From Bacillus sp. MM2020_4 (lineage in GTDB: Bacteria > Bacillota > Bacilli > Bacillales > Cytobacillaceae): a stretch of 64,000 nt of DNA. Below are positions 44,375 to 53,801 of the stretch, piece by piece. The position numbers were made by a program, and so were the translations under genes. The notes beneath the pieces were generated by a model. That model was not told the DNA's origin, did no database searches, and was given only the letters and a program-made list of their open reading frames with translations. Location: NCBI RefSeq assembly GCF_011250555.1, contig NZ_JAANMZ010000019.1:1-64000 (forward strand), given 5' to 3'. Each line of letters opens with the position of its first letter. Within the stretch, counting starts at the first letter, position 1.

Positions 44375-45275
44375 CTGCCTCATCTACTTGTCTGAAATAT
44401 TCATCGACCAGCGTTTCTAACTGTTGAAGTTCCTTTTTACAGTAAGAATGATCTTTCATCGAAGTTATAACGCTTCCAATTATGAATTTACGGGGGGTAT
44501 TGGAGTGTAGTAATTCATCCTGGATAAATTCTAACAGCTCCAGATATTTCTCCTGTTCATCATGTGTAGGGATATTCTTTGAAATCAATTTTCTTAGCGT
44601 TCCAGATAGATGAAGAAGTTTCTCTTTAAATCCATGATTGTTGTTTGAATTAGTTGGCAGCCACTTTTCCAAAAGTGCTGGTTCAAGCAACTGATCACCG
44701 GATTCGGACACTTCTTCTACCATTTTTACTAATCGAGCGACACAATACCGAACCACGGGGCCAATTTTTTCACCTGTTTTATGTGCTTGGCGGTTATATT
44801 GAACATTATACTGCAAGAATCCCTGGAACATAACAGCACAGTCCAACAGAAATGGCTTTTTGTCTTCACCAAAAATATCTATGAACCTCAGATATAGCCA
44901 TCTAAGTGAATTCAACCGGCTACGTTGAATAAATTGCCTAAGTTCCGTATCATTTGAAGCCATGACTTCTTCGTAAATGGCAATAAGCTTGTTTTTTCTA
45001 TTTGTCACCATTTGCATTTCAAGTTGCTTAATAAAAATTTCAAGATTGGCCGGGTCTTGACCAATCAATAAATCATTTCGTTCTTGATTCAGCTTCTTAT
45101 AAACTGATTTATAAATGCCAATTAATAACTCGGTTTTCGATGAAAAATAATTATAAAATGTTCCTTTAGAAATACCGCTGTAGTCTAAAATGTCCTGAAT
45201 GGATGTAGCTTGATAGCCTTTTTCGATAAATAGTTGATGTGCCATTTTAATAACGTTCTGTTTTCGATTATACAT
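44349..45275 (-). CDS. TetR/AcrR family regulator, module 2
   Basis: The 308-residue repressor is a paralogue of the module 1 regulator, sharing the helix-turn-helix HQLFIEKGYQATSIQDILDYSGISKGTFYNYFSSKTELL and the KKPFLLDCAVMFQGFL region. It is divergent from a second DHA2 MFS gene and probably represses it. AAGGTGA precedes the ATG at 45275. The last codons and stop are inside a terminator hairpin. Its ligand domain differs enough from module 1 to allow a different inducer. Confidence 0.88.
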   Translation of the reverse strand: MYNRKQNVIKMAHQLFIEKGYQATSIQDILDYSGISKGTFYNYFSSKTELLIGIYKSVYKKLNQERNDLLIGQDPANLEIFIKQLEMQMVTNRKNKLIAIYEEVMASNDTELRQFIQRSRLNSLRWLYLRFIDIFGEDKKPFLLDCAVMFQGFLQYNVQYNRQAHKTGEKIGPVVRYCVARLVKMVEEVSESGDQLLEPALLEKWLPTNSNNNHGFKEKLLHLSGTLRKLISKNIPTHDEQEKYLELLEFIQDELLHSNTPRKFIIGSVITSMKDHSYCKKELQQLETLVDEYFRQVDEAEKNPNHID

Positions 45276-45369
45276 AGAGTCACCTTACCATTATTTTGTA
45301 CCCCTTGTATAAAATATACTACCTTATATAAGCCTGCATGACAAACCCATAAATTTGTAGATTTTTTGA

Positions 45370-45398
45370 TTGCCAAAACTAAACTGACAGTATATTAT
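45370..45398 (+). promoter_or_regulatory. Promoter of MFS transporter 2
   Basis: TTGCCA and TATTAT are separated by 17 bp, preceded by TTTTTTGA as in module 1. The blocks TACCTTAT and ACAAACCCAT are conserved further upstream and may be the repressor or RNA polymerase contact sites. Confidence 0.75.
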
Positions 45399-45460
45399 TA
45401 TGTAATGGTGAAATAGAGGTATAAAAAAATGGACTATCAGTTTATGAGGGGGGAAATGTA

Positions 45461-46990
45461 ATGGATCAAACGATAAAACAGACTAATCGTCCGCCATATG
45501 GAATTCTTGCGGTTCTAATGATTGGCGCCTTTATTGCTATGTTAAACAACACATTATTAAACATTGCCTTACCGTCGATTATGAAGGACTTGGAAGTTGA
45601 AGCATCGACCGTTCAATGGCTTGCGACTGGGTTTATGTTAGTGAACGGAATCCTCATTCCAGCTTCGGCTTATTTAATTCAAAAATACACAGTGAGAAGA
45701 TTATTTTTAGTTTCAATGGGGTTATTTACAATTGGAACGATTCTTGCTGGGTTTGCTCATGTGTTTCCAATTCTGTTAACCGGGCGGATGATACAAGGAG
45801 CGGGATCAGCCATCTTAATGCCGCTATTGATGAACGTGATGTTAGTCAGTTTCCCGGTGGAGAAAAGGGGAGCCGCAATGGGCGTATTCGGCTTGGTTCT
45901 CATGTTTGCTCCGGCAATTGGTCCGACGTTATCAGGCTGGTTAATTGAACATTATGATTGGAGAATGCTATTCCATTTTGTTACACCTATTGCGATTGTT
46001 GTGCTGTTGATTGGCTTTTTCTTATTGAAGGATAAAAAGGAAAAAGTCATTATTCATCTTGATTTTTTATCACTAGTGCTTTCAAGCATCGGATTTGGTG
46101 GAATCCTTTATGGGTTTAGTTCCGCAGGTAAAAAGGGCTGGGATAGTCCTGAAGTATATGGAACACTTGCAATTGGCGTTATTTCACTAGTTGTGTTTAT
46201 TATGCGTCAATTAAAGCAAGAAAGACCGTTGTTAAATTTCAAGATCTATAAATATCCGATGTATGCCTTATCCTCCGTTATTTCGATGGTGGTGACGATG
46301 GCGATGTTCTCCGGAATGCTGTTAACACCGATCTATGTTCAAACGATTCGCGGAATTTCACCGCTGGATGCGGGCTTAATGATGCTGCCTGGAGCCATTT
46401 TAATGGCAATCTTGATGCCGATTACGGGAAAATTATTTGATAAGTTTGGCGGTCGTATATTAGCAATCATTGGTTTAACGATTACGGCGGTAACGAGCTA
46501 CTATTTTAGTAAACTAACATTAGAAACAACCTATACACACTTAATTATTTTATACACCGTACGGATGGCGGGTATGTCAATGGTCAACATGCCGGTTTCA
46601 ACTAATGGTCTAAACCAGTTACCAGCACGTTTTTATCCTCACGGTACTGCGATGAATAGCACCATGTCGCAGGTTTCCGGCGCTATTGGTACTGCACTTT
46701 TAGTTACAGTAATGTCAAACCGTACTGAAACACATGCAAAGGAAATTGGTGCAGCTGCCATGGCACATTTGACGAAGCAGCCAACACCTGCGGTACTTGC
46801 AGAATTAAAGCAGCAAGTGATGATGAAGGCGATGTTGGAAGGGATTAACGATGCATTCTTAGTAACCGTTGGTATTGCGGCATTAGCGTTGATTCTTTCC
46901 TTCTTTATTAAACGGGCGAAACAAGCAGAAGATCCGAGTGAATTAAAGCCAGCTGAAAAAAATGTAGCGGCAAAATTTGCGGAAAGTTAA
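45461..46990 (+). CDS. DHA2-family MFS multidrug transporter, module 2
   Basis: The 509-residue, 14-segment transporter is a close paralogue of the protein at 34313. The first 200 residues are nearly the same (LNNTLLNIALPSIM, STVQWLATGFMLVNGILIPASAYLIQ, FAPAIGPTLSGWLIEHYDWRMLFHFV). It would export a drug or toxic compound using the proton gradient. GAGGGGGGAAATG precedes the ATG. Its regulator is the divergent TetR at 45275. The pair probably arose by duplication of a two-gene module. Confidence 0.92.
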   Translation: MDQTIKQTNRPPYGILAVLMIGAFIAMLNNTLLNIALPSIMKDLEVEASTVQWLATGFMLVNGILIPASAYLIQKYTVRRLFLVSMGLFTIGTILAGFAHVFPILLTGRMIQGAGSAILMPLLMNVMLVSFPVEKRGAAMGVFGLVLMFAPAIGPTLSGWLIEHYDWRMLFHFVTPIAIVVLLIGFFLLKDKKEKVIIHLDFLSLVLSSIGFGGILYGFSSAGKKGWDSPEVYGTLAIGVISLVVFIMRQLKQERPLLNFKIYKYPMYALSSVISMVVTMAMFSGMLLTPIYVQTIRGISPLDAGLMMLPGAILMAILMPITGKLFDKFGGRILAIIGLTITAVTSYYFSKLTLETTYTHLIILYTVRMAGMSMVNMPVSTNGLNQLPARFYPHGTAMNSTMSQVSGAIGTALLVTVMSNRTETHAKEIGAAAMAHLTKQPTPAVLAELKQQVMMKAMLEGINDAFLVTVGIAALALILSFFIKRAKQAEDPSELKPAEKNVAAKFAES

Positions 46991-46998
46991 TGTAAGGG

Positions 46999-47033
46999 AT
47001 AGAGGTGACATTATAGTCATCTCTATTTTTTTT
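46999..47033 (+). terminator. Terminator of MFS transporter 2
   Basis: ATAGAGGTGAC pairs with GTCATCTCTAT (one G-U) and a run of eight T follows. Confidence 0.88.
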
Positions 47034-47107
47034 GGTATGGGTATCATTTGCTTTTTTACGAAAAAAAACTCATTATAATGAAGGAAGGAACATTAGGAGG
47101 ATTTAAG

Positions 47108-47602
47108 ATGTTAAAAGACCAACAATATGCAGAAAAAGATGACTCAACTCGATTTGCTGACGCTTATATTGAACGTTGTGACAAAGAAACAGAAAATATG
47201 ATCAAGAATGAATCATCAGCATTTTTGACAGAATCACTTAACTACCTGAAGAAGCATAAAAATGAATTTATCTATTTAGAATCAAAATGGTTTGACTTGG
47301 TGAATGTGGACTCCCTTTCAATGGAGGCGGATGATGTATTTGGTACATACGATGTGATGTTAGGGTTAAAGCTGCAGAAGAAATTCGAAATGGGTATAAA
47401 AGAACAGCTAAATGCCAATCTCCATGGTGATGAAGCGAAATTCGATTTAATCTTCAGTCATGAGGATGGTCTATGGAATTTGAATTTTGCTTTAAATTAT
47501 GTTGAAGGATTTAATGAAGACATGACAATGAATGAGGCTTTTCAGTTAATTTACCATTTCCTGTTTAAACTGGTCGATGCAGTTAAAGGGATAAATAGTT
47601 GA
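47108..47602 (+). CDS. Uncharacterised acidic protein, 164 residues
   Basis: The soluble protein contains FADAYIERCDKETENMIKNE (near 16-35), YLESKWFDLVNVDSLSMEADDVFGTYDVMLGLKLQKKFE (about 58-96) and a C-terminal FNEDMTMNEAFQLIYHFLFKLVDAV. I recall similar Bacillus proteins mislabelled as branched-chain aminotransferase, but it has no PLP fold and no catalytic motif. AGGAGG precedes the ATG at 47108 at optimal spacing. It is a single gene between two terminators. Function is unknown. Confidence 0.65.
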   Translation: MLKDQQYAEKDDSTRFADAYIERCDKETENMIKNESSAFLTESLNYLKKHKNEFIYLESKWFDLVNVDSLSMEADDVFGTYDVMLGLKLQKKFEMGIKEQLNANLHGDEAKFDLIFSHEDGLWNLNFALNYVEGFNEDMTMNEAFQLIYHFLFKLVDAVKGINS

Positions 47603-47610
47603 AAAGAGTA

Positions 47611-47651
47611 AAAACCTACCAGCGGATGTGGCTGAGTAGGTTTTTATTTTT
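47611..47651 (+). terminator. Terminator after the 164-residue protein gene
   Basis: AAACCTAC pairs with GTAGGTTT, with an inner CAGC/GCTG pair, and T-rich sequence follows. Confidence 0.8.
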
Positions 47652-47816
47652 CCCAAGGAAAAGGAATCATGTAAAAAAATTATTTAATCGAGTTTTTTTT
47701 ACAAGTTTTTCATTTTGGTTGTGATAAATTGAGGGAGAATTCAGAAAGGTGTACAAGAGAAAGGGAATAACTCCAAGAAAATGTTTTTTACATAGTGGAT
47801 AATGAAAAGCGTGTAT

Positions 47817-47864
47817 CATTTTACAGGTTGTTAGGTGTATTGCCCATATACTGTCTGTAAAATG
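47817..47864. promoter_or_regulatory. Structured inverted repeat upstream of preT
   Basis: CATTTTACAG and CTGTAAAATG form a perfect 10-bp outer stem. Between them AGGTGTAT pairs with ATATACT (one bulge, one G-U), closing a TGCCC loop. It lies 145 bp upstream of the preT start. It could be a structured leader RNA or a large operator; I recognise neither a known riboswitch nor a known box. The rest of the 47652-47946 stretch shows nothing distinct. Confidence 0.5.
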
Positions 47865-47946
47865 GAAGTTAAGTGCACGAATTTTCTGCAAAAATGCAAA
47901 TTAGGAAGCAGGTGGTAATGTAAAGATCAATCTATAAATCTATTTT

Positions 47947-47960
47947 GTTAAGCGCTTTCA
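47947..47960 (+). promoter_or_regulatory. cre-like site upstream of preT
   Basis: GTTAAGCGCTTTCA matches the CcpA consensus TGWAANCGNTTWCA at 12 of 14 positions, with a perfect right half. It lies 50 bp upstream of the preT start. Confidence 0.5.
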
Positions 47961-48009
47961 TTCTGTTTTAAGAATTATAAACCATTCATAATTGAAGGAG
48001 GGCTTCTCT

Positions 48010-49380
48010 TTGGCGAATGAAAAAATGCAGCGTGTTTCCATAACCGAACTTGAAAAGAATTTTTTAGAAGTGGAGCGGGGGCTAACGAACCAAGAAGCTG
48101 TTGAAGAATCGAACCGATGCCTCTATTGCTATGATGCCCCTTGTATTAAGGCTTGTCCCACTGGAATCGATATTCCAACCTTTATTAAAAAAATTGCCTC
48201 AGGAAATCTATTAGGCTCTGCTAAAACGATTATGTCCTCCAATCCTGTTGGCGCCAGCTGTGCGCGGGTTTGTCCAACAGAGGAGCTCTGTGAAGGAGCT
48301 TGTGTCCTCAACCATTCTACTAAACCGATTATGATTGGCAATTTGCAGCGTTACGCCACTGATTGGGCGATAAAAAATGAACAAACCCTTTTTCAACCAG
48401 GAGAATCAAATGGAAAAACTGTTGCCGTGATTGGCGGTGGCCCTGCGGGATTATCTGCCGCAAGGGAACTGGCAAGATTGGGCTACGATGTGACCGTTTT
48501 TGAGGCTTCTGAGAAAGCTGGGGGCTTAAATACGTATGGGATTGTATCTTTTAGGCTTCCTCAGTCAATATCCTTCTGGGAAGTCGAACAGGTTGAAAAA
48601 ATGAATGTAAATATTAGAACGAATACCGTCGTTGGAAGAGATATCTCTGTTGAAGAAATAATGGGCGATTTCGATAATGTTGTCTTAGCGGTCGGTATGG
48701 CGCATGTTCCGAACCTCGGCATTGAAGGTGAAAACTTAGAAGGAGTCTATGATGCGATTGAATTCGTGAAGGCAACAAAGAGTGGTCAGCTATCAAAGGA
48801 CTTCGTCGGCAAACGGGTAGTTGTCATTGGTGCCGGAAATACCGCTATTGACGGGGCGACCTGTTCCGTGCGCTTAGGAGCAGATAACGTCAAGATTTTA
48901 TATCGGAGAACGGAAGAAGAAATGACCGCCTATGATTTTGAATATGAATTCGCGAAACAGAATGGGGTTGAATTCCGCTGGTTAACGGCCCCGAAAAGGA
49001 TTGTCGGTGATGAAACCGGACAAGTAACGGGCATAGAGTGTATCAAAATGCAACTCGGTGAGCCTGAAAAGGATGGCAGACGGAGACCTGTTGCAGTTGA
49101 AGGTTCTGAATATGTGCTTCCTGTTGATGCGGTAGTTAAAGCAATTGGCCAAACAAGGCACCTTGCGCTAATTGAGGCGCTTGGTATTCAGCATGAAGGC
49201 GGTGTCGTTAAAGTCGAACAAGGAACGCTTCAAACCTCCAATCCCAAAATATTTGCTTGTGGTGATGTGGTTTTTGGAAAGGGAAAAGGAGACGCAATGG
49301 TTGTAACTGCTGCCCAGCAAGGTAAAGATGTGGCCTATGCGATTCATAAGCACTATTCGGCAGTCGGGGCAGCAAATTAG
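48010..49380 (+). CDS. preT: NAD-dependent dihydropyrimidine dehydrogenase, PreT subunit
   Basis: The 456-residue protein passes electrons between NAD(H) and the PreA subunit for reduction of uracil or thymine to dihydropyrimidines. The N-terminal iron-sulfur region has CLYCYDAPCIKACPTGIDIP (about 37-56) and CARVCPTEELCEGAC (about 82-96). FAD and NAD binding sites follow: GGGPAGLSAARELARLGYDV (about 142-161) and VVIGAGNTAIDGA (about 276-288). The TTG at 48010 is chosen for its AAGGAGG spacing. It is the first gene of the pyrimidine cluster, 36 bp before preA. Confidence 0.93.
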   Translation: MANEKMQRVSITELEKNFLEVERGLTNQEAVEESNRCLYCYDAPCIKACPTGIDIPTFIKKIASGNLLGSAKTIMSSNPVGASCARVCPTEELCEGACVLNHSTKPIMIGNLQRYATDWAIKNEQTLFQPGESNGKTVAVIGGGPAGLSAARELARLGYDVTVFEASEKAGGLNTYGIVSFRLPQSISFWEVEQVEKMNVNIRTNTVVGRDISVEEIMGDFDNVVLAVGMAHVPNLGIEGENLEGVYDAIEFVKATKSGQLSKDFVGKRVVVIGAGNTAIDGATCSVRLGADNVKILYRRTEEEMTAYDFEYEFAKQNGVEFRWLTAPKRIVGDETGQVTGIECIKMQLGEPEKDGRRRPVAVEGSEYVLPVDAVVKAIGQTRHLALIEALGIQHEGGVVKVEQGTLQTSNPKIFACGDVVFGKGKGDAMVVTAAQQGKDVAYAIHKHYSAVGAAN

Positions 49381-49416
49381 CTCTATTAATCTGTGAATGA
49401 CAAAGGGGGAAAAAAG

Positions 49417-50703
49417 ATGGCTGATTTACGTATTAATCTTGCGGGAATTAAATCTCCTAATCCATTCTGGCTGGCATCTGCACCACCTACAAATTCGGGC
49501 TATCAAGTTCAACGGGCCTTTGAAGCTGGCTGGGGCGGAGCAGTTTGGAAGACATTGGGCGATCCAATCTTGAACGTATCTTCCCGATTTGCTGCGGTTA
49601 GTTTTAACGGACAAAGGGTTGCTGGTTTTAATAATATTGAGCTCATTACCGACCGTCCGTTGGAAGTAAATTTAAAGGAAATCTATGGAACAAAAAAGCG
49701 ATTTCCGAACCATGCAATTATTGCCTCGTTAATGGTCGAGCCTAAGCAGGAAAAGTGGCATGAAATTGTCAAACGAGTGGAGGATGTCGGGGTTGACGGA
49801 CTTGAGTTGAACTTTGGCTGTCCCCACGGAATGGCAGAGAGGGGTATGGGGGCTGCTTCTGGGCAGGTGCCAGCCCTCGTTGAGCGTCAAACATACTGGG
49901 TAAAAGAAGTCGCCACGACACCTGTGATTGTTAAACTAACGCCGAATATAACAGATATTACTGCAACTGCCGAAGCAGCTTGTAATGGCGGGGCGGATGC
50001 AATTAGTATGATTAATACCATTAATAGCTTAATGGGAGTGGATCTTGATTCGTGGAATACCATTCCGCATGTGGCCGGAAAAGGGGCACATGGTGGTTAT
50101 TGTGGCCCAGCGGTTAAACCGATTGCCCTAAATATGGTAGCAGAGTGTGCAAGACAGCCGCATATTAATGTGCCGATTTCTGGTATTGGCGGTATTTCTA
50201 ATTGGCAGGATGCCGTCGAATTTATGTTGATGGGCGCGACGGGTGTTCAGATCTGTACTGCCGCCATGCACCATGGTTTCCGGATTGTCGAGGATATGAT
50301 TGAGGGGCTAAGTAATTATCTGGATCAAAAAGGAATTGCCTCTGTTTCAGAAATTATCGGAAAATCTGTTCCGAGGTACTCGGATTGGGGTAACTTGGAT
50401 TTGAATTACAATATCGTCGCCAAAATCAATCCCGATGTATGTATCAACTGCAATAAATGTCATATTGCCTGTGAGGACACATCCCATCAATGTATTGATA
50501 TGCTGACAGATGCTAATGGAAAAAGCTATCTAAAGGTGCGGGAAGAAGATTGCGTCGGCTGTAATTTATGTTCGATTGTTTGCCCGGTTGACGGGGCGAT
50601 TGACATGGTAGAAGCAGCCAGGGAGCTTGCGCCAATGACATGGAATGAGCGGCAAGCCGTTTTAAGTGGCTCAGTAGAATGCAAAGCAGATGTTACCAAA
50701 TAA
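49417..50703 (+). CDS. preA: NAD-dependent dihydropyrimidine dehydrogenase, PreA subunit
   Basis: The 428-residue catalytic subunit has a dihydroorotate dehydrogenase-like FMN barrel (SPNPFWLASAPPTNSGYQV near 13-31; ELNFGCPHGMAERGMG near 129-144) and a C-terminal 2x[4Fe-4S] ferredoxin domain. The cluster ligands are visible in CINCNKCHIACEDTSHQC and CVGCNLCSIVCPVDGAI. It reduces the 5,6 double bond of uracil and thymine together with PreT. The ATG at 49417 follows AAGGGGGAAA. It is followed 24 bp later by the dihydropyrimidinase gene. Confidence 0.94.
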   Translation: MADLRINLAGIKSPNPFWLASAPPTNSGYQVQRAFEAGWGGAVWKTLGDPILNVSSRFAAVSFNGQRVAGFNNIELITDRPLEVNLKEIYGTKKRFPNHAIIASLMVEPKQEKWHEIVKRVEDVGVDGLELNFGCPHGMAERGMGAASGQVPALVERQTYWVKEVATTPVIVKLTPNITDITATAEAACNGGADAISMINTINSLMGVDLDSWNTIPHVAGKGAHGGYCGPAVKPIALNMVAECARQPHINVPISGIGGISNWQDAVEFMLMGATGVQICTAAMHHGFRIVEDMIEGLSNYLDQKGIASVSEIIGKSVPRYSDWGNLDLNYNIVAKINPDVCINCNKCHIACEDTSHQCIDMLTDANGKSYLKVREEDCVGCNLCSIVCPVDGAIDMVEAARELAPMTWNERQAVLSGSVECKADVTK

Positions 50704-50727
50704 ATGTAGTAGATTAGGAGGAACACA

Positions 50728-52149
50728 ATGATGAAAAAGATTATTAAAAACGGTACAATCGTCACCGCTTCTGACACGTATCAGGCAGAAATATTAATTG
50801 AAGACGGAAAAATAACGCAAATTGGTGCGAATCTATCAGCTCTTGGAGCAGAGGTCATTGATGCGAAAGGCTGTCTTGTTTTTCCAGGTGGAATTGACCC
50901 TCATACCCACTTAGACATGCCATTTGGCGGAACGGTAACAAAGGATGATTTTGAATCGGGGACTATTGCCGCTGCCTTTGGCGGCACAACTACGGTCATT
51001 GACTTTTGTTTAACCAATAAGGGGGAGCCGCTTAAAAATGCGATTCAAATCTGGCATGACAAATCGAAGGAGAAGGCGGTCATTGATTACGGCTTCCACT
51101 TAATGATTTCGGAAATCAATGAGGATGTTCTGAATGAACTTCCACAGGTAATTAATGAAGAAGGCATTACCTCATTCAAAGTATTTATGGCCTATAAAAA
51201 TGTCTTCCAAGCAGATGATGAAACGTTATTCCGCACTCTCATTTCTGCCAAAGAACATGGCGCATTAGTCATGGTTCACGCGGAAAACGGGGATGTCATT
51301 GATTATTTAACGAAAAAGGCCCTTGAAGAAGGGAAAACTGAACCAATTTACCATGCGCTAACTAGACCGCCTGAATTAGAGGGCGAAGCGACAGGCCGTG
51401 CGGCAAAGCTTACCGGGCTGGCAAATTCCCAGTTATATGTTGTCCACGTTTCCTGTGCCGATGCGGTGGAAAAAATCACCGAGGCACGCAGTAAAGGCTT
51501 TGATGTATGGGGTGAAACATGTCCGCAATATTTAGTCCTTGACCAAAGTTATTTAGAAAAAGAAAATTTTGAAGGTGCCAAATACGTCTGGTCACCACCA
51601 TTACGTGAAAAGTGGAATCAGGAAGTTCTTTGGAACGCGTTAAAGAGCGGGCAGCTACAGACCCTCGGCTCCGATCAATGTTCATTTGATTTTAAAGGGC
51701 AAAAGGATTTGGGCCGGGATGATTTTACAAAAATTCCGAATGGTGGTCCGATTATTGAGGATCGATTCTCGATATTGTTCTCTGAAGGGGTGAAAAAAGG
51801 ACGGATTAGTCTTAATCAATTTGTTGACCTAACTTCTACACGTGCCGCTAAGTTGTTTGGCTTATTTCCAAATAAAGGAACAATTGTCATTGGGGCTGAT
51901 GCTGATCTCGTCATTTTCGACCCAAATATGGAACGAGTGATTTCTGCAGAGACCCATCATATGGCCGTTGATTACAACGCCTTTGAAGGGATGAAAGTGA
52001 CAGGAGAACCTGTATCTGTTTTCGTGCGCGGGGAATATGTTGTTCGCGATAAACAGTTTGTAGGGAAACCAGGTTCCGGTCACTATTTGAAACGGGCAAA
52101 ATATAGCAGCAACACGCCATTAGTACAAGGCGAAACACTTTCCATTTAA
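50728..52149 (+). CDS. hydA: Dihydropyrimidinase (D-hydantoinase)
   Basis: The 473-residue amidohydrolase opens dihydrouracil to N-carbamoyl-beta-alanine. Metal-site motifs are complete: DPHTHLDMPFGG (His-x-His, about 56-67), SFKVFMAYK with the lysine that becomes carbamylated (about 150-158), MVHAENGD, VVHVSCADA, and the catalytic Asp in LGSDQCSF. AGGAGGAA precedes the paired ATG codons at 50728/50731. It lies third in the pyrimidine-degradation cluster, just after preA. Hydantoinases of this family also accept cyclic imides. Confidence 0.94.
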   Translation: MMKKIIKNGTIVTASDTYQAEILIEDGKITQIGANLSALGAEVIDAKGCLVFPGGIDPHTHLDMPFGGTVTKDDFESGTIAAAFGGTTTVIDFCLTNKGEPLKNAIQIWHDKSKEKAVIDYGFHLMISEINEDVLNELPQVINEEGITSFKVFMAYKNVFQADDETLFRTLISAKEHGALVMVHAENGDVIDYLTKKALEEGKTEPIYHALTRPPELEGEATGRAAKLTGLANSQLYVVHVSCADAVEKITEARSKGFDVWGETCPQYLVLDQSYLEKENFEGAKYVWSPPLREKWNQEVLWNALKSGQLQTLGSDQCSFDFKGQKDLGRDDFTKIPNGGPIIEDRFSILFSEGVKKGRISLNQFVDLTSTRAAKLFGLFPNKGTIVIGADADLVIFDPNMERVISAETHHMAVDYNAFEGMKVTGEPVSVFVRGEYVVRDKQFVGKPGSGHYLKRAKYSSNTPLVQGETLSI

Positions 52150-52306
52150 CAAATTTTCTTAGCTTTGATCTAGCATCATTTGAACTACTCCTGCAATTGT
52201 TCTGACCAATTTAGGCAATTGCCGCTTTTTAAATTGAAATGTTGATGTCGGTTTTGAATTTTGGAATGTAAAATTCTCGTTAATTTAACCGAAATGGAGT
52301 GTTCAT

Positions 52307-53776
52307 ATGAAAAATAGCCATTTAAAATCACCTGATCTATTGCCAATTCATCAAAAGGATCGAAAAATTACTAAATTAGGTTTTTCCTTTATGTGGGTAG
52401 GAATGTGCGTGGTTCTAGCTGCATTTGCCATCGGGGGTTCAGGGGTTATGTCATTATCCCTGCCCTGGGTTATTCTGGCTACAATCATTGGAAGCCTTGC
52501 AATTGGGTTTTTCATCTCCTTAATTGCTGACATTGGGATTGAGCATGGATTGTCCTTTCCGGTTTACATGAGAGCTCCCTTTGGAACAATTGGTACCCAT
52601 ATTCCCTCGATTACCCGCGGTGTGACCGCATCGATGTGGTTCGGTATTAATACTTATTTCGGGGCAACAGCAATGAACGGCATCTTAAATATTTTATTTG
52701 GCTTTGATAATTGGTTTGTCTGCTTTCTCATTTTTGCGGTGGTTCAGTTGATTAACACCGCTTTAGGGATTAAATCAATTGAACGTTTTGCTGATCTGGC
52801 TGCACCTGTTATTATCTTAATCTCGTTATGGATGTATACGTCATTATCAGATCAAGCTGCAGAGGCCGGAAGAGACATCTGGAGCTGGGCGGAATCCCCT
52901 GTTACCGGCGGTGCTGCCTTTACTGCATTTTTAGTAGTCATTTTCAGTAATATGGGCTTTTGGGCAACATTGAGTGCTGATATTCCAACGATCTCCCGGT
53001 TTATTAAGGCACCGGCAAATGAAAAGAACTGGTTTAAACGGAATAAGGGCTCATTGATTGGGAACATGATTGCGATGCCATTAACCCAAACCTTTATGAT
53101 CATTATTGGTGCTGTGGCCTATATTGCCGTATTAAATTACGATCCTGTTGTTGCCCTTCAAGAGTCCGCTGGTGGTTTAATCCTAGCCATTCTATTGCTC
53201 ATGATTGTTTTGGCCCAATGGTCAACCAATACGGCGGCCAATGTTGTCCCTGCTGCAACCATTTTCTCTAACGTAGGAGGTCCTAAGTTCCCGTTTTGGG
53301 CCGGTGTTATTACAGCCGGTATTGTTGGAACGATCGTTCAGCCATGGACATTGTTTGATGTTATTATTCCCATTTTGCTTTTTGTTGGTGGGATTTTATC
53401 AGCAATCGTCGGTATTCTGTTTGCCGATTATTATTTGCTTCGTAAGCGGCGCGTGAATGTTCCCGAATTATACGAGGATCATGGACAGTATAAATACCTT
53501 GGCGGCGTGAATGTGGCCGGGTTTATTGCCTGGATCATCGGGGGAGTTGCTTCCTATTTTGTTCCGGAATATGGATTTTTAGTAGGTTTCGTCGTTGGTG
53601 CAGGAATCTATTATGTCCTAGCAAAATACTGGTGGTTCAATAAGTATCTTCAAGCAGAGATTGAGGACCCAAGTGATGAAAAATATTTAGGCATTTCGGT
53701 TGGCCGTGATTGGGTTATTGAAGATCATGCATATGAGCCTATTGCCGGAGAAATCCCAACAAATGTGGATTTATAA
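52307..53776 (+). CDS. NCS1 nucleobase:cation symporter
   Basis: The 489-residue protein has about twelve membrane segments. It shows the NCS1 pattern WVGMCVVLAAFAIGGSGVMSLSLPWVILATIIGSLAIGFF (about 31-70), and GIEHGLSFPVYMRAPFGTIGTHIPSI typical of this family, plus FWATLSADIPTISRFIKAPAN. These transporters take up uracil, thymine, allantoin or hydantoin with a cation; here the surrounding genes favour uracil or dihydropyrimidine. AATGGAG precedes the ATG. A gap of 157 bp follows hydA, with only short inverted repeats in it. Confidence 0.92.
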   Translation: MKNSHLKSPDLLPIHQKDRKITKLGFSFMWVGMCVVLAAFAIGGSGVMSLSLPWVILATIIGSLAIGFFISLIADIGIEHGLSFPVYMRAPFGTIGTHIPSITRGVTASMWFGINTYFGATAMNGILNILFGFDNWFVCFLIFAVVQLINTALGIKSIERFADLAAPVIILISLWMYTSLSDQAAEAGRDIWSWAESPVTGGAAFTAFLVVIFSNMGFWATLSADIPTISRFIKAPANEKNWFKRNKGSLIGNMIAMPLTQTFMIIIGAVAYIAVLNYDPVVALQESAGGLILAILLLMIVLAQWSTNTAANVVPAATIFSNVGGPKFPFWAGVITAGIVGTIVQPWTLFDVIIPILLFVGGILSAIVGILFADYYLLRKRRVNVPELYEDHGQYKYLGGVNVAGFIAWIIGGVASYFVPEYGFLVGFVVGAGIYYVLAKYWWFNKYLQAEIEDPSDEKYLGISVGRDWVIEDHAYEPIAGEIPTNVDL

Positions 53777-53801
53777 TTAATTAGAATAGGTGTGTGATAG
53801 A

